Source of the DNA: Polytrichum commune
Taxonomy: Eukaryota; Streptophyta; Polytrichopsida; Polytrichales; Polytrichaceae
Length of the DNA stretch: 64,000 nt
Assembly: GCA_950295325.1 (NCBI GenBank)
Contig: OX485807.1
Coordinates: 49,258,440-49,322,439 of the forward strand
Reading direction: 5' to 3'
Below, piece by piece: positions 38,380 to 47,926 of this stretch; position 1 is the stretch's first letter; the number at the start of each line of letters is the position of its first letter. Position numbers and translations under genes: made by a program. The notes under the pieces are model-generated. The model saw only the letters and a program-made list of their open reading frames with translations, ran no database searches and had not been told where the DNA came from.

Positions 38380-38490
38380 CGTCTCAACAAAGTCCGAGTT
38401 CGGACACTCATGCCTCACGTCTCAACAAAAGTCCGAGTTCGGACGCTCAAGCCTCACGTCTCAACAAAGTCCGAGGTCCGGACACTCATG
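38380..38490. repeat. Tandem repeat carrying a 14-bp palindrome
   Basis: Three units of about 39 bp contain GCCTCACGTCTCAACAAA, each followed by the palindrome GTCCGA-GT-TCGGAC (38392-38405, 38431-38444) or the degenerate GTCCGAGGTCCGGAC (38469-38483). Confidence 0.8.
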
Positions 38491-40071
38491 TATAATATTC
38501 GGGATGAAATGAAGTGTATTATGGCCCTTAAGTTGGCCTCCTTATATAGTCTCACAAATCTACGTTTTCCTAGGATTTTTGTAAATGTTAGCTCGGCTAA
38601 ATTTAGCACTGAATCTAATTATAGCAGAGCTTAAATGTCTTAATTCATAGAGTTTAAATCTAAATAGTCCAACATGTACTACCTACGTACATATCCCTTC
38701 ATATCACCTAGCTATTTAATTGACATGTGCTCCTAAATCGGGGCATTCGTGCCCCTTTAATTCTCGGGACTAGCCTTACTTCCGTTCGGCCGTTCCCGTC
38801 CCCAGTGGCCGCTCACGTTCCCGGGCTCTCGCGTTCCCAGTGGCCGCTCATGTTTGTGAGCCCAAAAGGGTGCCCACATTTAGTCTTAGACCCTTGAAAC
38901 GTTAGTTGATGCACTTTGAAGTAGCATGTTACTTCACAAAAATATAAAAAGAGTGAAATGTTAGTCTTAGAAGTACCATGTTGTAAGAGGCTAGGATGTG
39001 AGTTGTTATTGTGTTTTTACCTTCGGAAGGATTTGAGTGAATGAGGATAGGTAAGGAGAACTTGGATTGAGTAGTTAGTGAGTAGGCTAGTACAAATGGA
39101 TGGAGACAACCAAAGTGACTCAAGAGGCAAGTGCATTCGAATTGGGATGAATGGAGGATCACATGGAGCGCACAAGTGGACCACCTCATCATGGCCACTT
39201 AATGGGGAAGGCCCAAGGAAGAATGCAAGGTGGAGGATAAGCAAATTCTCAAAGCACCAATCAAATCACGAGTTAAGCATCGTGGTTTGAATTAAGTGGT
39301 GAGCGACGATTTGGGAAAGTAAGGGGAGAAAGTTATGGCGGCGGAAAGCGAAGGAGGCTAAGTTTGGGTTGAAGCATCCCAAGTTTGGTAAAGTGTGGTA
39401 GGTAGAAAGCCAAGGCTAGTTAAATGTTCGAATTAGGATCCTTGTTGATCATTTGAGGGAGGAAGGCTTAGAAGATAGGATTGGCGCCTACTAAGTAGGA
39501 GGAAATCTCAAGGGCTTATCGTGAGCCTTGAGGGTGCTCACCCCCTCAAGCTTACTATATAATCCCTCATTCTTCCCTCACTCATCCTCTCTTTCCTTTG
39601 TGCTCCAAGGCACCCCACGAGTTATAAGTGTGGGTGTGGGAAGCCATATTGGAGCACATGTGTGTGCTTAGTTTTTAGTTTGAGAGCCAAGGCTTGTTAG
39701 CCTTGAAGAGGGCTTGACCTCTTGGTAGAATTAGTGTTGACGTGAAGGATTTTAAAGTTAATTCATGATTCCAATTTGTGGTACTTAAAGTTCATGTTTT
39801 GAATACACGTGGTTGCAAGTTCCATGTTTAAGAGTTGAGCACTTGATGTTGTGATGAGTGCAAAAATATACTTGTGTGGATTAGTTAGTCTTAGTGAAGT
39901 TAGGAAATTCTCTCTCCCCCTCTCCTCTCTAGGATTTTAGGATTTTAGGATTAGAGAAGAATTGTGTGATTAGAATGGGGTTGTTAGTAGAATTAGGGAA
40001 ATTAGGTAGGAAGATTAGTTAAGGGCTTGAATAATTAGTGAGGTAGTTGGGGATTACAACTACAAAGTTGT
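38491..40071. other. Gene-poor stretch, possible LTR-derived sequence
   Basis: A small duplication of CCCAGTGGCCGCTCA occurs at about 38800 and 38837. Around 39550 ACTATATAATCCCTC, followed by a pyrimidine-rich leader, looks like an LTR promoter. LTR ends could not be identified. No gene. Confidence 0.3.
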
Positions 40072-40352
40072 GGGTTCATGAAGGAGCTGGGTTTATGAAG
40101 GAGCTGGGTTTGTTTAGTTAGAAAGTAAAAAGCTGGGTTTATGAAGGACCTGAGTTTGTTTAGTTAGAAGCTAAGGAGCTGGGTTCATGAAGGAGCTGGG
40201 TTTATGAAGGAGCTGGGTTTGTTTAGTTAGAAGCTAAGGAGCTGGGTTCATGAAGGAGCTGGATTTGTTTAGTTAGAAGCTAAGAAGCTGGGTTTATGAA
40301 GGAGCTAGGTTTATGTAATTAGAAAGTAAAGAGATGGGTTCATGAAGGAGCT
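40072..40352 (+). repeat. Tandem repeat of GGAGCTGGGTT phrases
   Basis: Units of about 19 bp (GAAGGAGCTGGGTTTAT) alternate with a longer unit that adds TTTGTTTAGTTAGAAGCTAAG. There are about ten copies in all. Non-coding. Confidence 0.85.
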
Positions 40353-42070
40353 TAGTAGATAGCCTACCTAATTAGCTCATAGACAAGTAGTTAGTTACAT
40401 TATGCTAGTTAGTGTTATGGTGGCTTTCACAAGTAAATGTATTTGAGATTGACTATAGAGAATAGTGTTTTTTTTAACACTTGCATCCTCTCTTTAAAAA
40501 TAAACCACGTGCACAAATTAATGGAGAATGTGGAGCACTCTCGCGATGGCAAGACAAAGGAAGCAAAGACCAAAGGTGCGAGGGAGAGATTGACATAAGT
40601 CACATAAGTATTTCTTAATACTTAAAGGCTTATGTACGGTATGGAGACACCAAGTGAGACCTCTTATAGTAGCGATACGGAATACACAAGTGATAGTTCA
40701 AGTGGTAGTATAGAGTCAACGGCACGGACTCCATTTAGGAGAGGAATATCCTTAAGGGCTTGTGTAGCTAAAGCGGCCGGATGGACGTTAGAAGCAAACA
40801 AAGACAAAATAGCACCCGAGCATAAGGAGGTTAAAATAACATAGTTAACTTGTGCATTCTCCACATACGTATTGAAATTGTACATTGAGTTGTTAAAAGT
40901 GAAATTCCAGTTAAATCCAAGACCACTTGAAGGGTGAACCTTGCACTATGGACTCATCCAAGTCCAAATCCAATACTGCGGAGGAATGTGAGCCCAAACC
41001 CACTACTCGGACTACGGACGCTTAAGGGTGGGGGGTTTGGCCTCACAAGGTCGCCCATCACCCTGGTCCCATTGAGTTGCATTTCGTGGTCTATCCAGTA
41101 GAAACACATTTAACAATCAAAACATACAAAATAACTCGTAAACCCTTGTTGGCAAGAGACCCGAATCGGAAACTTAACTCGGTAGAGTGACACCACCCTT
41201 CGAACCATTGATGTCCGAAGGGTTTGAGATGTTACTCGACCTTCAAAGGACCTGCACGAGGCCTTAGAAGGTTTCGAGGTAAGGGGTGCACCAACCAAGT
41301 AAAGGGTGATGCCTAATATGTTAATGTAGTGAGTTAGGACGTGCAAACAAAAGTAAGTAATTAAGAAGGAATTTGTATGAAGGGTGGGACTTAGGCCAAG
41401 TTCCCCCGCTTAGAAAACTAAATAGAACTAAATAAAGAAATAGGAAGAATTGAATGGTCCATCAAATTGTCGTTATTCCGTTCGTTGAGTTAGGGTGGTA
41501 TGAGTCACACCCGGTTGGGTGTATTAGAACCATCCCAATTCACAAATTAGGATTGCCTTGGTTTCAAGGCTGGTGCGTCTGCGCGTAGAATAGGTTGTAA
41601 GTTAAGGTTAGAACTAGATATGAAATTGGTTAGTGGAGTTTAAAGCCACACTAGTAAAAAACTAAGGCCCAACCTCCGGAGGTACTACGACGCATATTTA
41701 ATCTCCCTTAAAAATCTAACTACTCACGTTATACACCTATCATCCGGGTTCGGCTTGGGCACCTGCAAATGCAGGCCACCTTCACCGAAGGGCTTGTGTG
41801 ATACTTTTAGGCTCCCTCGAAAGGGGGTGGCCCAAAAGTACCACAGGTTATTAACTGGTTTGGAAGGAAGGGGAATTCTTTCTTGAGGGTGATTGGTGTG
41901 GGTGTGGTGGCGTGGTTGTGGATGAAATCGTATATTTTGGTGTGTATTGAGTTTTAGGGGAGTATTATATGTTAATTGTTTTCTATGAATATTGTGTAGG
42001 GGTGCGGTGTCAGTATGTGTCTTTCGGGGGGGTTGGTGAGGTTAGCTAGTCTAATAATTAGTGTGTTGGT
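40353..42070. other. Gene-poor stretch
   Basis: A plus frame at 40632-40844 (70 codons, Ser/Thr-rich start MYGMETPSETSYSSDTEYTS) could be a small gag-like fragment but is not recognised. The 41.0-41.85 kb part is GC-richer without domains. From about 41.9 kb the plus strand becomes G/T-rich, continuous with the 2A-containing ORF. Confidence 0.35.
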
Positions 42071-43081
42071 CTATATGTCGTTAAAGTGGTAGTTTTGGGG
42101 TTGGGCTAGTATACTATTGCATGTGTCTATTGAGGGGTGGATGGTGATGACTATAGCATATAGCATATAGGTTGATGGTGATTGCCTTTGTGTTTGGATG
42201 TATTGGTGTAGATGTGGGTGGGTAATTATTGTTTGATGGTGTAGAGGGTGTGTATTTCTTAGTATGGGAGCAAATGTATTTGCTATGTGTTGGTATTCGG
42301 GTTGTAGTTTGATAGTGTTTGGGATGAAGTATATCTTGGCTCTCTTTTTGTATGTAGCAGGATGCGTATGTAGGATGTTAGGCATTGGTCCGGGGTTGGA
42401 TTCTATGTCTCCGCATTTTAGTAATTCTAGTTTGTTAATGAAGTAGTATCCGTGGAAGTGAATTATTTTGGGGTTTTTCATGTTTGTTTTTAGATATATT
42501 GTGATTGTACATTTGGTTGTGAAAAATAGGTTAGGTATAGCGGGTATGGTTTTTCCTATTTGTATGGATGAGAAGTGTGGTTTCGTATTATTATTTGTAG
42601 ATTTATGGCTTGTTATTGAGTTAGGTTTCCAATTATTTATGAAGTGGTATTTGTTATTCTTTGTGTGGCGAGGCCGGTAGGCCGAGGCCATTGTGTTTTT
42701 TGGGTGGGGTTGGTATTTTATATGAGGGCTTAATAGGTGTTTGATTTTGTTATGGTGTTCGAATCTAGGGTAGGGTTTATTTTTGGAGCATTTGTTTTGT
42801 AGGTGTGCTTTGGCATTTGTTGAGAGGTGAGGTTGGTATGTTGAGGTTGCTTTGTTTTTCGGGTTGAATTTTTGTTTAATATGTATATTTAGTTTTGGGT
42901 AGGGGTGGTTTTTGGGGAATGGTTTGTGGTTTTGGTGGGTGTTGTATTTAGTTGTTAGGTGTGTATGGGAGTTGTCTTGGAGTACGTGTTTTGTAGTTGT
43001 GCTTGGTTTCCATTTGGTTGTGATAGGGTTTAACACTATATTCGTTAAATTGAGACTTTTTGGGCATTTTGAGACATTCAT
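42071..43081 (-). CDS. Retroelement-like ORF with a 2A ribosome-skipping motif
   Basis: A 336-codon minus-strand frame is rich in His, Asn, Pro, Thr and Lys. Residues 218-232 (42386-42430) read LELLKCGDIESNPGP, followed by M. This fits the 2A consensus D-[VI]-E-x-N-P-G-P with the Leu-rich lead seen in non-LTR retrotransposon 2A peptides. In those elements the ribosome skips the Gly-Pro bond. A likely functional start is the Met at residue 131 (42691), which opens MASAYRPRH, a phrase conserved in a second copy at 60.7 kb. Starting there, skipping would release an upstream peptide of about 101 residues. Downstream residues (ILHTHPATYKKRAKIYF) are not recognised, and no reverse transcriptase is seen. 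The coding strand is strongly depleted in G. It may be an element fragment. Confidence 0.6.
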   Translation of the reverse strand: MNVSKCPKSLNLTNIVLNPITTKWKPSTTTKHVLQDNSHTHLTTKYNTHQNHKPFPKNHPYPKLNIHIKQKFNPKNKATSTYQPHLSTNAKAHLQNKCSKNKPYPRFEHHNKIKHLLSPHIKYQPHPKNTMASAYRPRHTKNNKYHFINNWKPNSITSHKSTNNNTKPHFSSIQIGKTIPAIPNLFFTTKCTITIYLKTNMKNPKIIHFHGYYFINKLELLKCGDIESNPGPMPNILHTHPATYKKRAKIYFIPNTIKLQPEYQHIANTFAPILRNTHPLHHQTIITHPHLHQYIQTQRQSPSTYMLYAIVITIHPSIDTCNSILAQPQNYHFNDI

Positions 43082-43199
43082 AGAAATAAGAACAAGGATA
43101 AATGGAACACATATTGGTGAAAGTTGTAAGATGCGAACACTTTGAAGCAGGTGCTTAGACCAAGAACCCCATTAATAACTCATTTTTGTGATGGTATAG

Positions 43200-43700
43200 G
43201 GTGGGCAATCGAAACCTTAGACCAAATTGAAGGGGACATCTTAAAACATTCATATTAATGCACACAAAATATGAGAGCTTGTATGAATATGGTTTAGGTA
43301 GGGCAATCCAAACCATAGATCTTATTGAAGGGAAAATCTTGAAACATTCATATTAATGCACACAAAATATGAGAGCTTGTAATGTATGGTTTAGGTAGGG
43401 CACTCCAAACCATAGATCTTATTGAAGGGAAAATCTTAAAACATTCATATTAATGCACACAAAATATGAGAGCTTGTATGAATTTGGTTTAGGTAGGGCA
43501 ATCCAAACCATAGATCTTATTGAAGGGAAAATCTTGAAACATTCATATTAATGCACACAAAATATGAGAGCTTGTAATGTATGGTTTAGGTAGGGCACTC
43601 CAAACCATAGATCTTATTGAAGGGAAAATCTTAAAACATTCATATTAATGCACACAATAAGGCACTCCAAACCTTAGACCATATTGAAGGCAAAATCATG
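43200..43700. repeat. Tandem array, 97/98-bp units in dimers
   Basis: The word ACATTCATATTAATGCACAC recurs at 43246, 43344, 43441, 43539 and 43636. The units alternate between two versions (CTTGTATGAAT...GGGCAATCC and CTTGTAATGTA...GGGCACTCC), so the higher-order unit is about 195 bp. It is non-coding and satellite-like. Confidence 0.9.
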
Positions 43701-43837
43701 TGACACTTATATTATTGCAAAAAAAACATACAAAGTATGGCACGTAAAATGCATAGCATGCTAACACCACACATCCATTGGATAGTGCGACCCAAAATGT
43801 TCTTGCCTATGGCCCACAACCCTACGCCTACTATGGA

Positions 43838-44197
43838 CTATCTAGCCTCGGAGACTACCTCTTTTTCTTTTGCTTCATTTTCTTTTGCTTTTTTTTCTTT
43901 TGCCTCTTTTTCTTTTGCCTCTTTTTCTTTTGCTGCAGCTTCTTTTGCTCGCATTGCTTCAACATTCTTGAAAATCTCCGCCCCGCGACTATAGCCATTC
44001 TTGGGGTGACCGCCATCCATAACACATTTTGGAGTCCGTCGGCCACCCGAAATATACGTCGAAGAATTCGAATACGATGAAGTGGATTGTCTCGCATTTC
44101 TGGTCATGGCGTACATACGCTCGAACTCGATGGACGCACTAGACCGCATAGGTTTACGGGTGGGAGCAACTTGCAACGCGTCAATGCAAGACCACAT
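43838..44197 (-). CDS. Hypothetical ORF with Lys/Glu/Ala repeat tail
   Basis: A 119-codon frame ends in repeats of KEKEA/KENEA derived from a CTTTTGCC-type simple repeat on the plus strand. The N-terminal half (IEFERMYAMTRNARQ) is Ser/Thr-rich. The repeat section would form a charged helix. No family is recognised. It may be a further exon of the GC-rich gene upstream, but no splice sites linking them were established. Confidence 0.3.
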   Translation of the reverse strand: MWSCIDALQVAPTRKPMRSSASIEFERMYAMTRNARQSTSSYSNSSTYISGGRRTPKCVMDGGHPKNGYSRGAEIFKNVEAMRAKEAAAKEKEAKEKEAKEKKAKENEAKEKEVVSEAR

Positions 44198-44236
44198 GTG
44201 TTAGTTTAGGGAGGAAGACCCAAACGTGTCACACGT

Positions 44237-44657
44237 TCATTTTTTAAGTGCAAAATGATTGTAATGCGCGGTTAACCAGGTTTGGGGGGGGGGGGGGTTC
44301 ACCTTGTCACCGGGGGCGTTCCCGTCGGAGTCGGCGAGGAGGGGCAATGCGTCCCGCAAAGGAATAGGAAGGGTTCCACTCTTCGTTGGCCGAGCGTCCA
44401 TCCGCAGCCGCCGTTGAGGTGTACTACTGCCGCCGGGCGGAGAGGGGGATGTCCGGACGCATTTGCGATTTATGCCCTTGAGCGGCGACGGGGACGGAGA
44501 ATGCCGGAAGATTTGCTTGGGTGGGGGGCTATCGACGACGCCGGCGTCAAGAGGCTCCTTGGAGTAGTCAATGGTCGACGCGGCGTCGTAGACGGTCTCG
44601 TAGAAGAAGCTCCCCAAGTCCGACTCGCTGACGATGTCAATCGAGGGCTCCAAACGC
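44237..44657 (-). CDS. Hypothetical Pro/Ser-rich exon
   Basis: A frame preceded by a good acceptor (TTTTTTGCGCCAG ending at 44658) encodes about 139 residues from RLEPSIDIVSESDLGSFFYE to a stop at 44237. It is rich in Pro, Ser and Arg (HSPSPSPLKG; RTSPSPPGGSS). Its GC content resembles the ParB/MTase/FCP1 gene just upstream and the acceptor is in phase 0, as in that gene. It could be a terminal exon of that gene if the stop at 44820 is bypassed by splicing, or a separate gene. No domain was recognised. Confidence 0.4.
44284..44297 (+). repeat. 14-G homopolymer
   Basis: An uninterrupted run of 14 G. On the minus strand it codes the Pro run near the end of the 44237-44657 frame. Confidence 0.85.
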
Positions 44658-44762
44658 TGGCGCAAAAAAGGAAACGAAACAAAACCCAAGGGAGGAGGGT
44701 TTGATAGAGCGCGTGAAAATCAAGATACATATGAAGCATATATTACACAAAATGAACGGGCG

Positions 44763-44812
44763 CGCGCGCACACACACACACACACATACATACATACACA
44801 TACAAACACACG
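44763..44812. repeat. CG/CA/CATA microsatellite
   Basis: GCGCGCGC followed by (CA)n and CATA repeats, directly downstream of the stop codon of the FCP1-like exon. Confidence 0.85.
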
Positions 44813-44819
44813 TAGTGTC

Positions 44820-45632
44820 TCAAATGAGCTTGTTAAATTTCGCGTGAGATAACAACTCTCTGTACAAATGGTCTCGTGGATCCAAGTATCTCTCGCCTAT
44901 CGGATTGTTCCTAACAAAATTGTTTACGGGCAGTCCGCTTTCGCAGAGCGCCTGGAGGTATTTACCAAGGTCTAACAAAAATCGGTCCCGGACCTTCTCG
45001 ACCGTCCACGTAGGGCAAACTATGAGGTTGGCCGTCGGGTTCAACATGTTCTTTGCGGCGCTGTCGTCCACCATGAGCGTGTTCTCGCGGGTGGGCCGGA
45101 CGTCGTAGGGGACGCCTATCAATGACGGACGTTGGTCCCAAAAAATGGGCTTCAAGACCTTGAGGTATTGGGGGGAAGCGGGGTTGTTTGGTTTTTTGAC
45201 GACTTTGCCGTCCGGTGTGTACAATATTCTACAGGCTTCCTGTGCTAGGACCATGCAGGGGGGCTCGATGCCCTTGAAGATGAACTCCACGACGGCATTG
45301 GTGTTCTCGGCCGTCATGGAGCTCCACACGACCACCCACCATCGCTGTTGGGCTATCTAGAGGAAGGTCCGAAGCCACGGGCGGAGGTGAACTAGCTTGC
45401 TCTTTATGAATGTGGGCGGCCCGTCGTAATTAGCATCCTCGGGCTTGCAAAAGGGCACCGTGGGGGTCCTAGGGCAATGAACGCATTGGACGAGGACCCC
45501 GTTCAGGTCTAACACCAGGAATCGTTTCTTCGGCCGCGGGGGCGGGACGGGTAAAATCGGGGGCGCCGCCGCGCTGCCCTCTCCACTCCTTGGAGAAGAG
45601 CGTCGGGGAGCCGCTACGCTATGCTCCGAGCC
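44820..45632 (-). CDS. Exon 5: FCP1/HAD-type phosphatase-like domain, one in-frame stop
   Basis: The exon follows a phase-0 acceptor (GTATCCGCAG, 45633 and above) and reads 271 codons to TGA at 44820. Motifs in order are KKRFLVLDLNGVLV (HAD motif I, with Asn at the usual second Asp), LRPWLRTFL, VVVWSSMTAENT (motif II Ser) and TLMVDDSAAKN (the motif III/IV acidic pair). These make up the FCP1 homology fold of CTD/TIM50-type phosphatases. The Asn substitution, also common in plant LDxNG proteins, raises doubt about normal catalysis. A TAG at 45357-45359 interrupts the frame between LRTFL and IAQQRWW. Sequence on both sides is collinear with the family, so this is a nonsense mutation (one change from a CAG codon), not an intron. 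The gene may be recently inactivated, or the protein may end there. The context is the C-terminus of the ParB/MTase-like gene. Confidence 0.7.
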
Positions 45633-46147
45633 CTGCGGATACGATCGAGAGAAAACGGTGGGCAACTTATGTCATGCTATGTCCAAACGAAGCATTTAAA
45701 GAAACGAGTGTTCTCGGTGCAAACACAAAACCATTTGATTCATTTTGGAGGGGGTGCAACAAGGGACACAAGAGAGGCAAGAGCATACAACATACATCCA
45801 AACACAGGATACAAGTATATAGGAGTAAAAAATGGTGATTATATTGTATACAATGCTCTATGTACATCTTGATTGGGGGGGAGCCGCGTTGAACGATGCG
45901 TTCAAACTAGCCTACTTCTACATCTAGCAAAAATTAAAGAGACGGGCCGCCGTGATGAAGACTTCGTCACAAGTCGGGGGTATGTGGACGAATGAATGGT
46001 CGGGGGGATGTGGCGAAGGGCGCGAGTGCCGGGGGGCGCGACGTGTGCGTGAGTTTAGGGTAGCTAGGGGACACGACCAAGGCAAGAAGACAAAGACCCA
46101 GGGAGTTTGGGTCGACCGACCCAAACTGAGTGGGGTCAGTGCATTAC
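45633..46147 (-). other. Intron 4 of the ParB/MTase/FCP1 gene with one palindrome
   Basis: The donor GTAATG (46147) and acceptor TATCCGCAG join GAG to GGC in phase 0. One 22-bp palindrome with centre AC lies at 46105-46126. The rest shows nothing recognisable. Alternatively the transcript reads through the donor and ends at TGA a few codons on, making the FCP1 exon a separate gene. Confidence 0.55.
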
Positions 46148-47611
46148 CTCGCCTTGGTCGCGCCTTGACGACGTGGATGCCGTCACCGCGTGCGCTGCCC
46201 CACCTCTGTCACCGCCGCCTCCGACGACGACTTCAGCCTCAACCTGCTCATGCAAAGGCTGACTGTCAGGCCTTTGTCCCAACCCAACCTCCGCATGCGC
46301 ATCATGCATTGGTTCATCGACTGGGTTAGGAGTAGAGGTATCACCAGGCCCTTGCGGGCCTTCAACATCTAACATGGGCTCGTCCACCGGGGTCTGATCG
46401 GGGACGGGGTTTGGGTCGGCCGACCCAAACCCTGTTGCTTGGCGAGCGTCGCTCTGGGAAGCTGCAACGTCGGCACTGTTTGGGTCGGCCGACCCAAACA
46501 TGTGGGGGTCGTCCCGCTGGTGGTGTGGGGGCAAGAGGATGGGAGGCCGGAGCGGCGGGGGTCCCAACGGGCTGGAAGCTCCGGGGACGCGCCAAAGGTT
46601 GGGGTCGTCCACCTGCTGGACGGGCGCGTAAGGGCGGGCGTGAGGCTGCAGCAAATGCGCGAAGCTGAAGGACTGCTGCGTAGCCGGCCGCGGGCGGATA
46701 TCCTGTGGAGGGAAGCCTGCTGGCAAGTGAGGGAATGAACTCGGGGGAGCCATCACCAATCCCTGCGCCAGCATGCCCTGGATCACTTGCGTGATCAGGT
46801 CCGCTTGGGACGGAGGTGGGGCCATCGCCCTTTGCCGCTCCTGCTCCAATAGGAGAGCCCTCAACTCCGCGACTTCGTTGCGGACCGAGGGCTCCTCGGC
46901 GGCGGCCTTCTGCAATCGGATGCGTTGCTCCTCGTCCCGGAGCATCTTCGCGTTGGCCTCCTCCACGGTGAGGACCTCGGGTTTCACCCTCACCATCCCG
47001 GCGAACGCTGTGGGGGAGGCAGGATCCGACCTCAGCCTCTTTGCGAGCTCCATGTCGTCCTCGTCCTCGGAGCTTATGGCGATCGTCTCTTCCACCGCAT
47101 AGTCGCTATATAATTTCTTCCCCTTCAGCATTCGCCGCTCCCTGAAGGTGGCCGTCGCGTCCCTCGAATACATGTCCTTCGCGTCGGCCACCGTGAGGAC
47201 GGGCACTAGCTTGCTCTGCGGCGTGGCAGCCCGCATGGCCTTCTTCCGCTGAGGGGCCTCGGATTCTTGAGTAAATCCTGTTGCCCCTTCCTCCACCTCT
47301 CCTTCCACTTTCTCCTCCTCCTCCTCCTCCTCTTCCTCCTCCGCAACCTCGCCACCTGCCTCCACGGACGGATTGCCCGGATGCAATCCGGTGAGGGGTT
47401 CTGGCATTTGAACGGGGGCCTGCATGACGAATTCGCCTGGGTTGATTCGCCTGGCCATATCCAACGGGTTCTCGCCCCCCTCGACGATCTCTTCGACGTA
47501 GGATCCGGGAATCCAGTCGAGGATGTCCATTCTCTTCGCCAGAGCCTTCTGGGTCCTGTAGAATTGAACATCGGTATCCTCCACATAGGAGTAGATGTTC
47601 AACCCAGACAT
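46148..47611 (-). CDS. Exon 4: low-complexity linker with acidic, coiled-coil and Pro-rich parts
   Basis: The exon comprises 488 codons in phase 0 at both ends, opened by acceptor GATTTGGATTGTGCAG. The order is MSGLNIYSYVEDTDVQFYR, an acidic run (E-rich, residues about 100-115), a Lys/Arg patch, a coiled-coil-like segment (LRDEEQRIRLQKAAAEE; VAELRALLLEQERQR), and a long Pro/Gln/Ala-rich tail. Two palindromes are in frame (46409-46430 and 46478-46499) and both encode FGSADPN. The palindrome, elsewhere confined to non-coding DNA, is therefore tolerated as peptide. No catalytic domain is seen. The exon links the MTase-like domain to the FCP1-like domain and is probably disordered. GC content is far above the flanking DNA. 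Confidence 0.7.
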
Positions 47612-47926
47612 CTGCACAATCCAAATCAATAATATTAGGATCACAAATGAAGAATAAGCAAAAATAACACCCAAAACAAAACAAGAATACTTAGTTTGGG
47701 TCGAGCGACCCAAACTGTGTCTGCTCTAGTTTGGGTCGAACGACCCAAACTGTGCCTGCCCCTAGTTTGGGTCGAGCGACCCAAACTGTGCCTGCCCCTA
47801 GTTTGGGTCGAGCGACCCAAACCAAGCATGCCCTAGTTTGGGTCGAGCAACCCAAACCAAGCATGCCCATAGTTTGGGTCGCTCGACCCAAACCAGGCAT
47901 ATAGATCGACGAGGTTAGTTTCTTAC
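47612..47926 (-). repeat. Intron 3 with six palindromes (centre mostly AG)
   Basis: Donor GTAAGAAAC, acceptor TTGTGCAG. Members are at 47694 (AG), 47729 (AA), 47765 (AG), 47801 (AG), 47836 (AG, one mutated arm base) and 47872 (CT, the reverse complement of AG). Each is 22 bp. Spacing is about 36 bp, with spacers related to TGTGCCTGCCCCTA or CAAGCATGCCC. Confidence 0.9.

Noticed and set aside
41490-41540. tRNA-like hairpin (CACACCCGGTTGGGTGT)
   Set aside because: Only one stem-loop. No cloverleaf, no T-loop GTTCRA and no acceptor stem.
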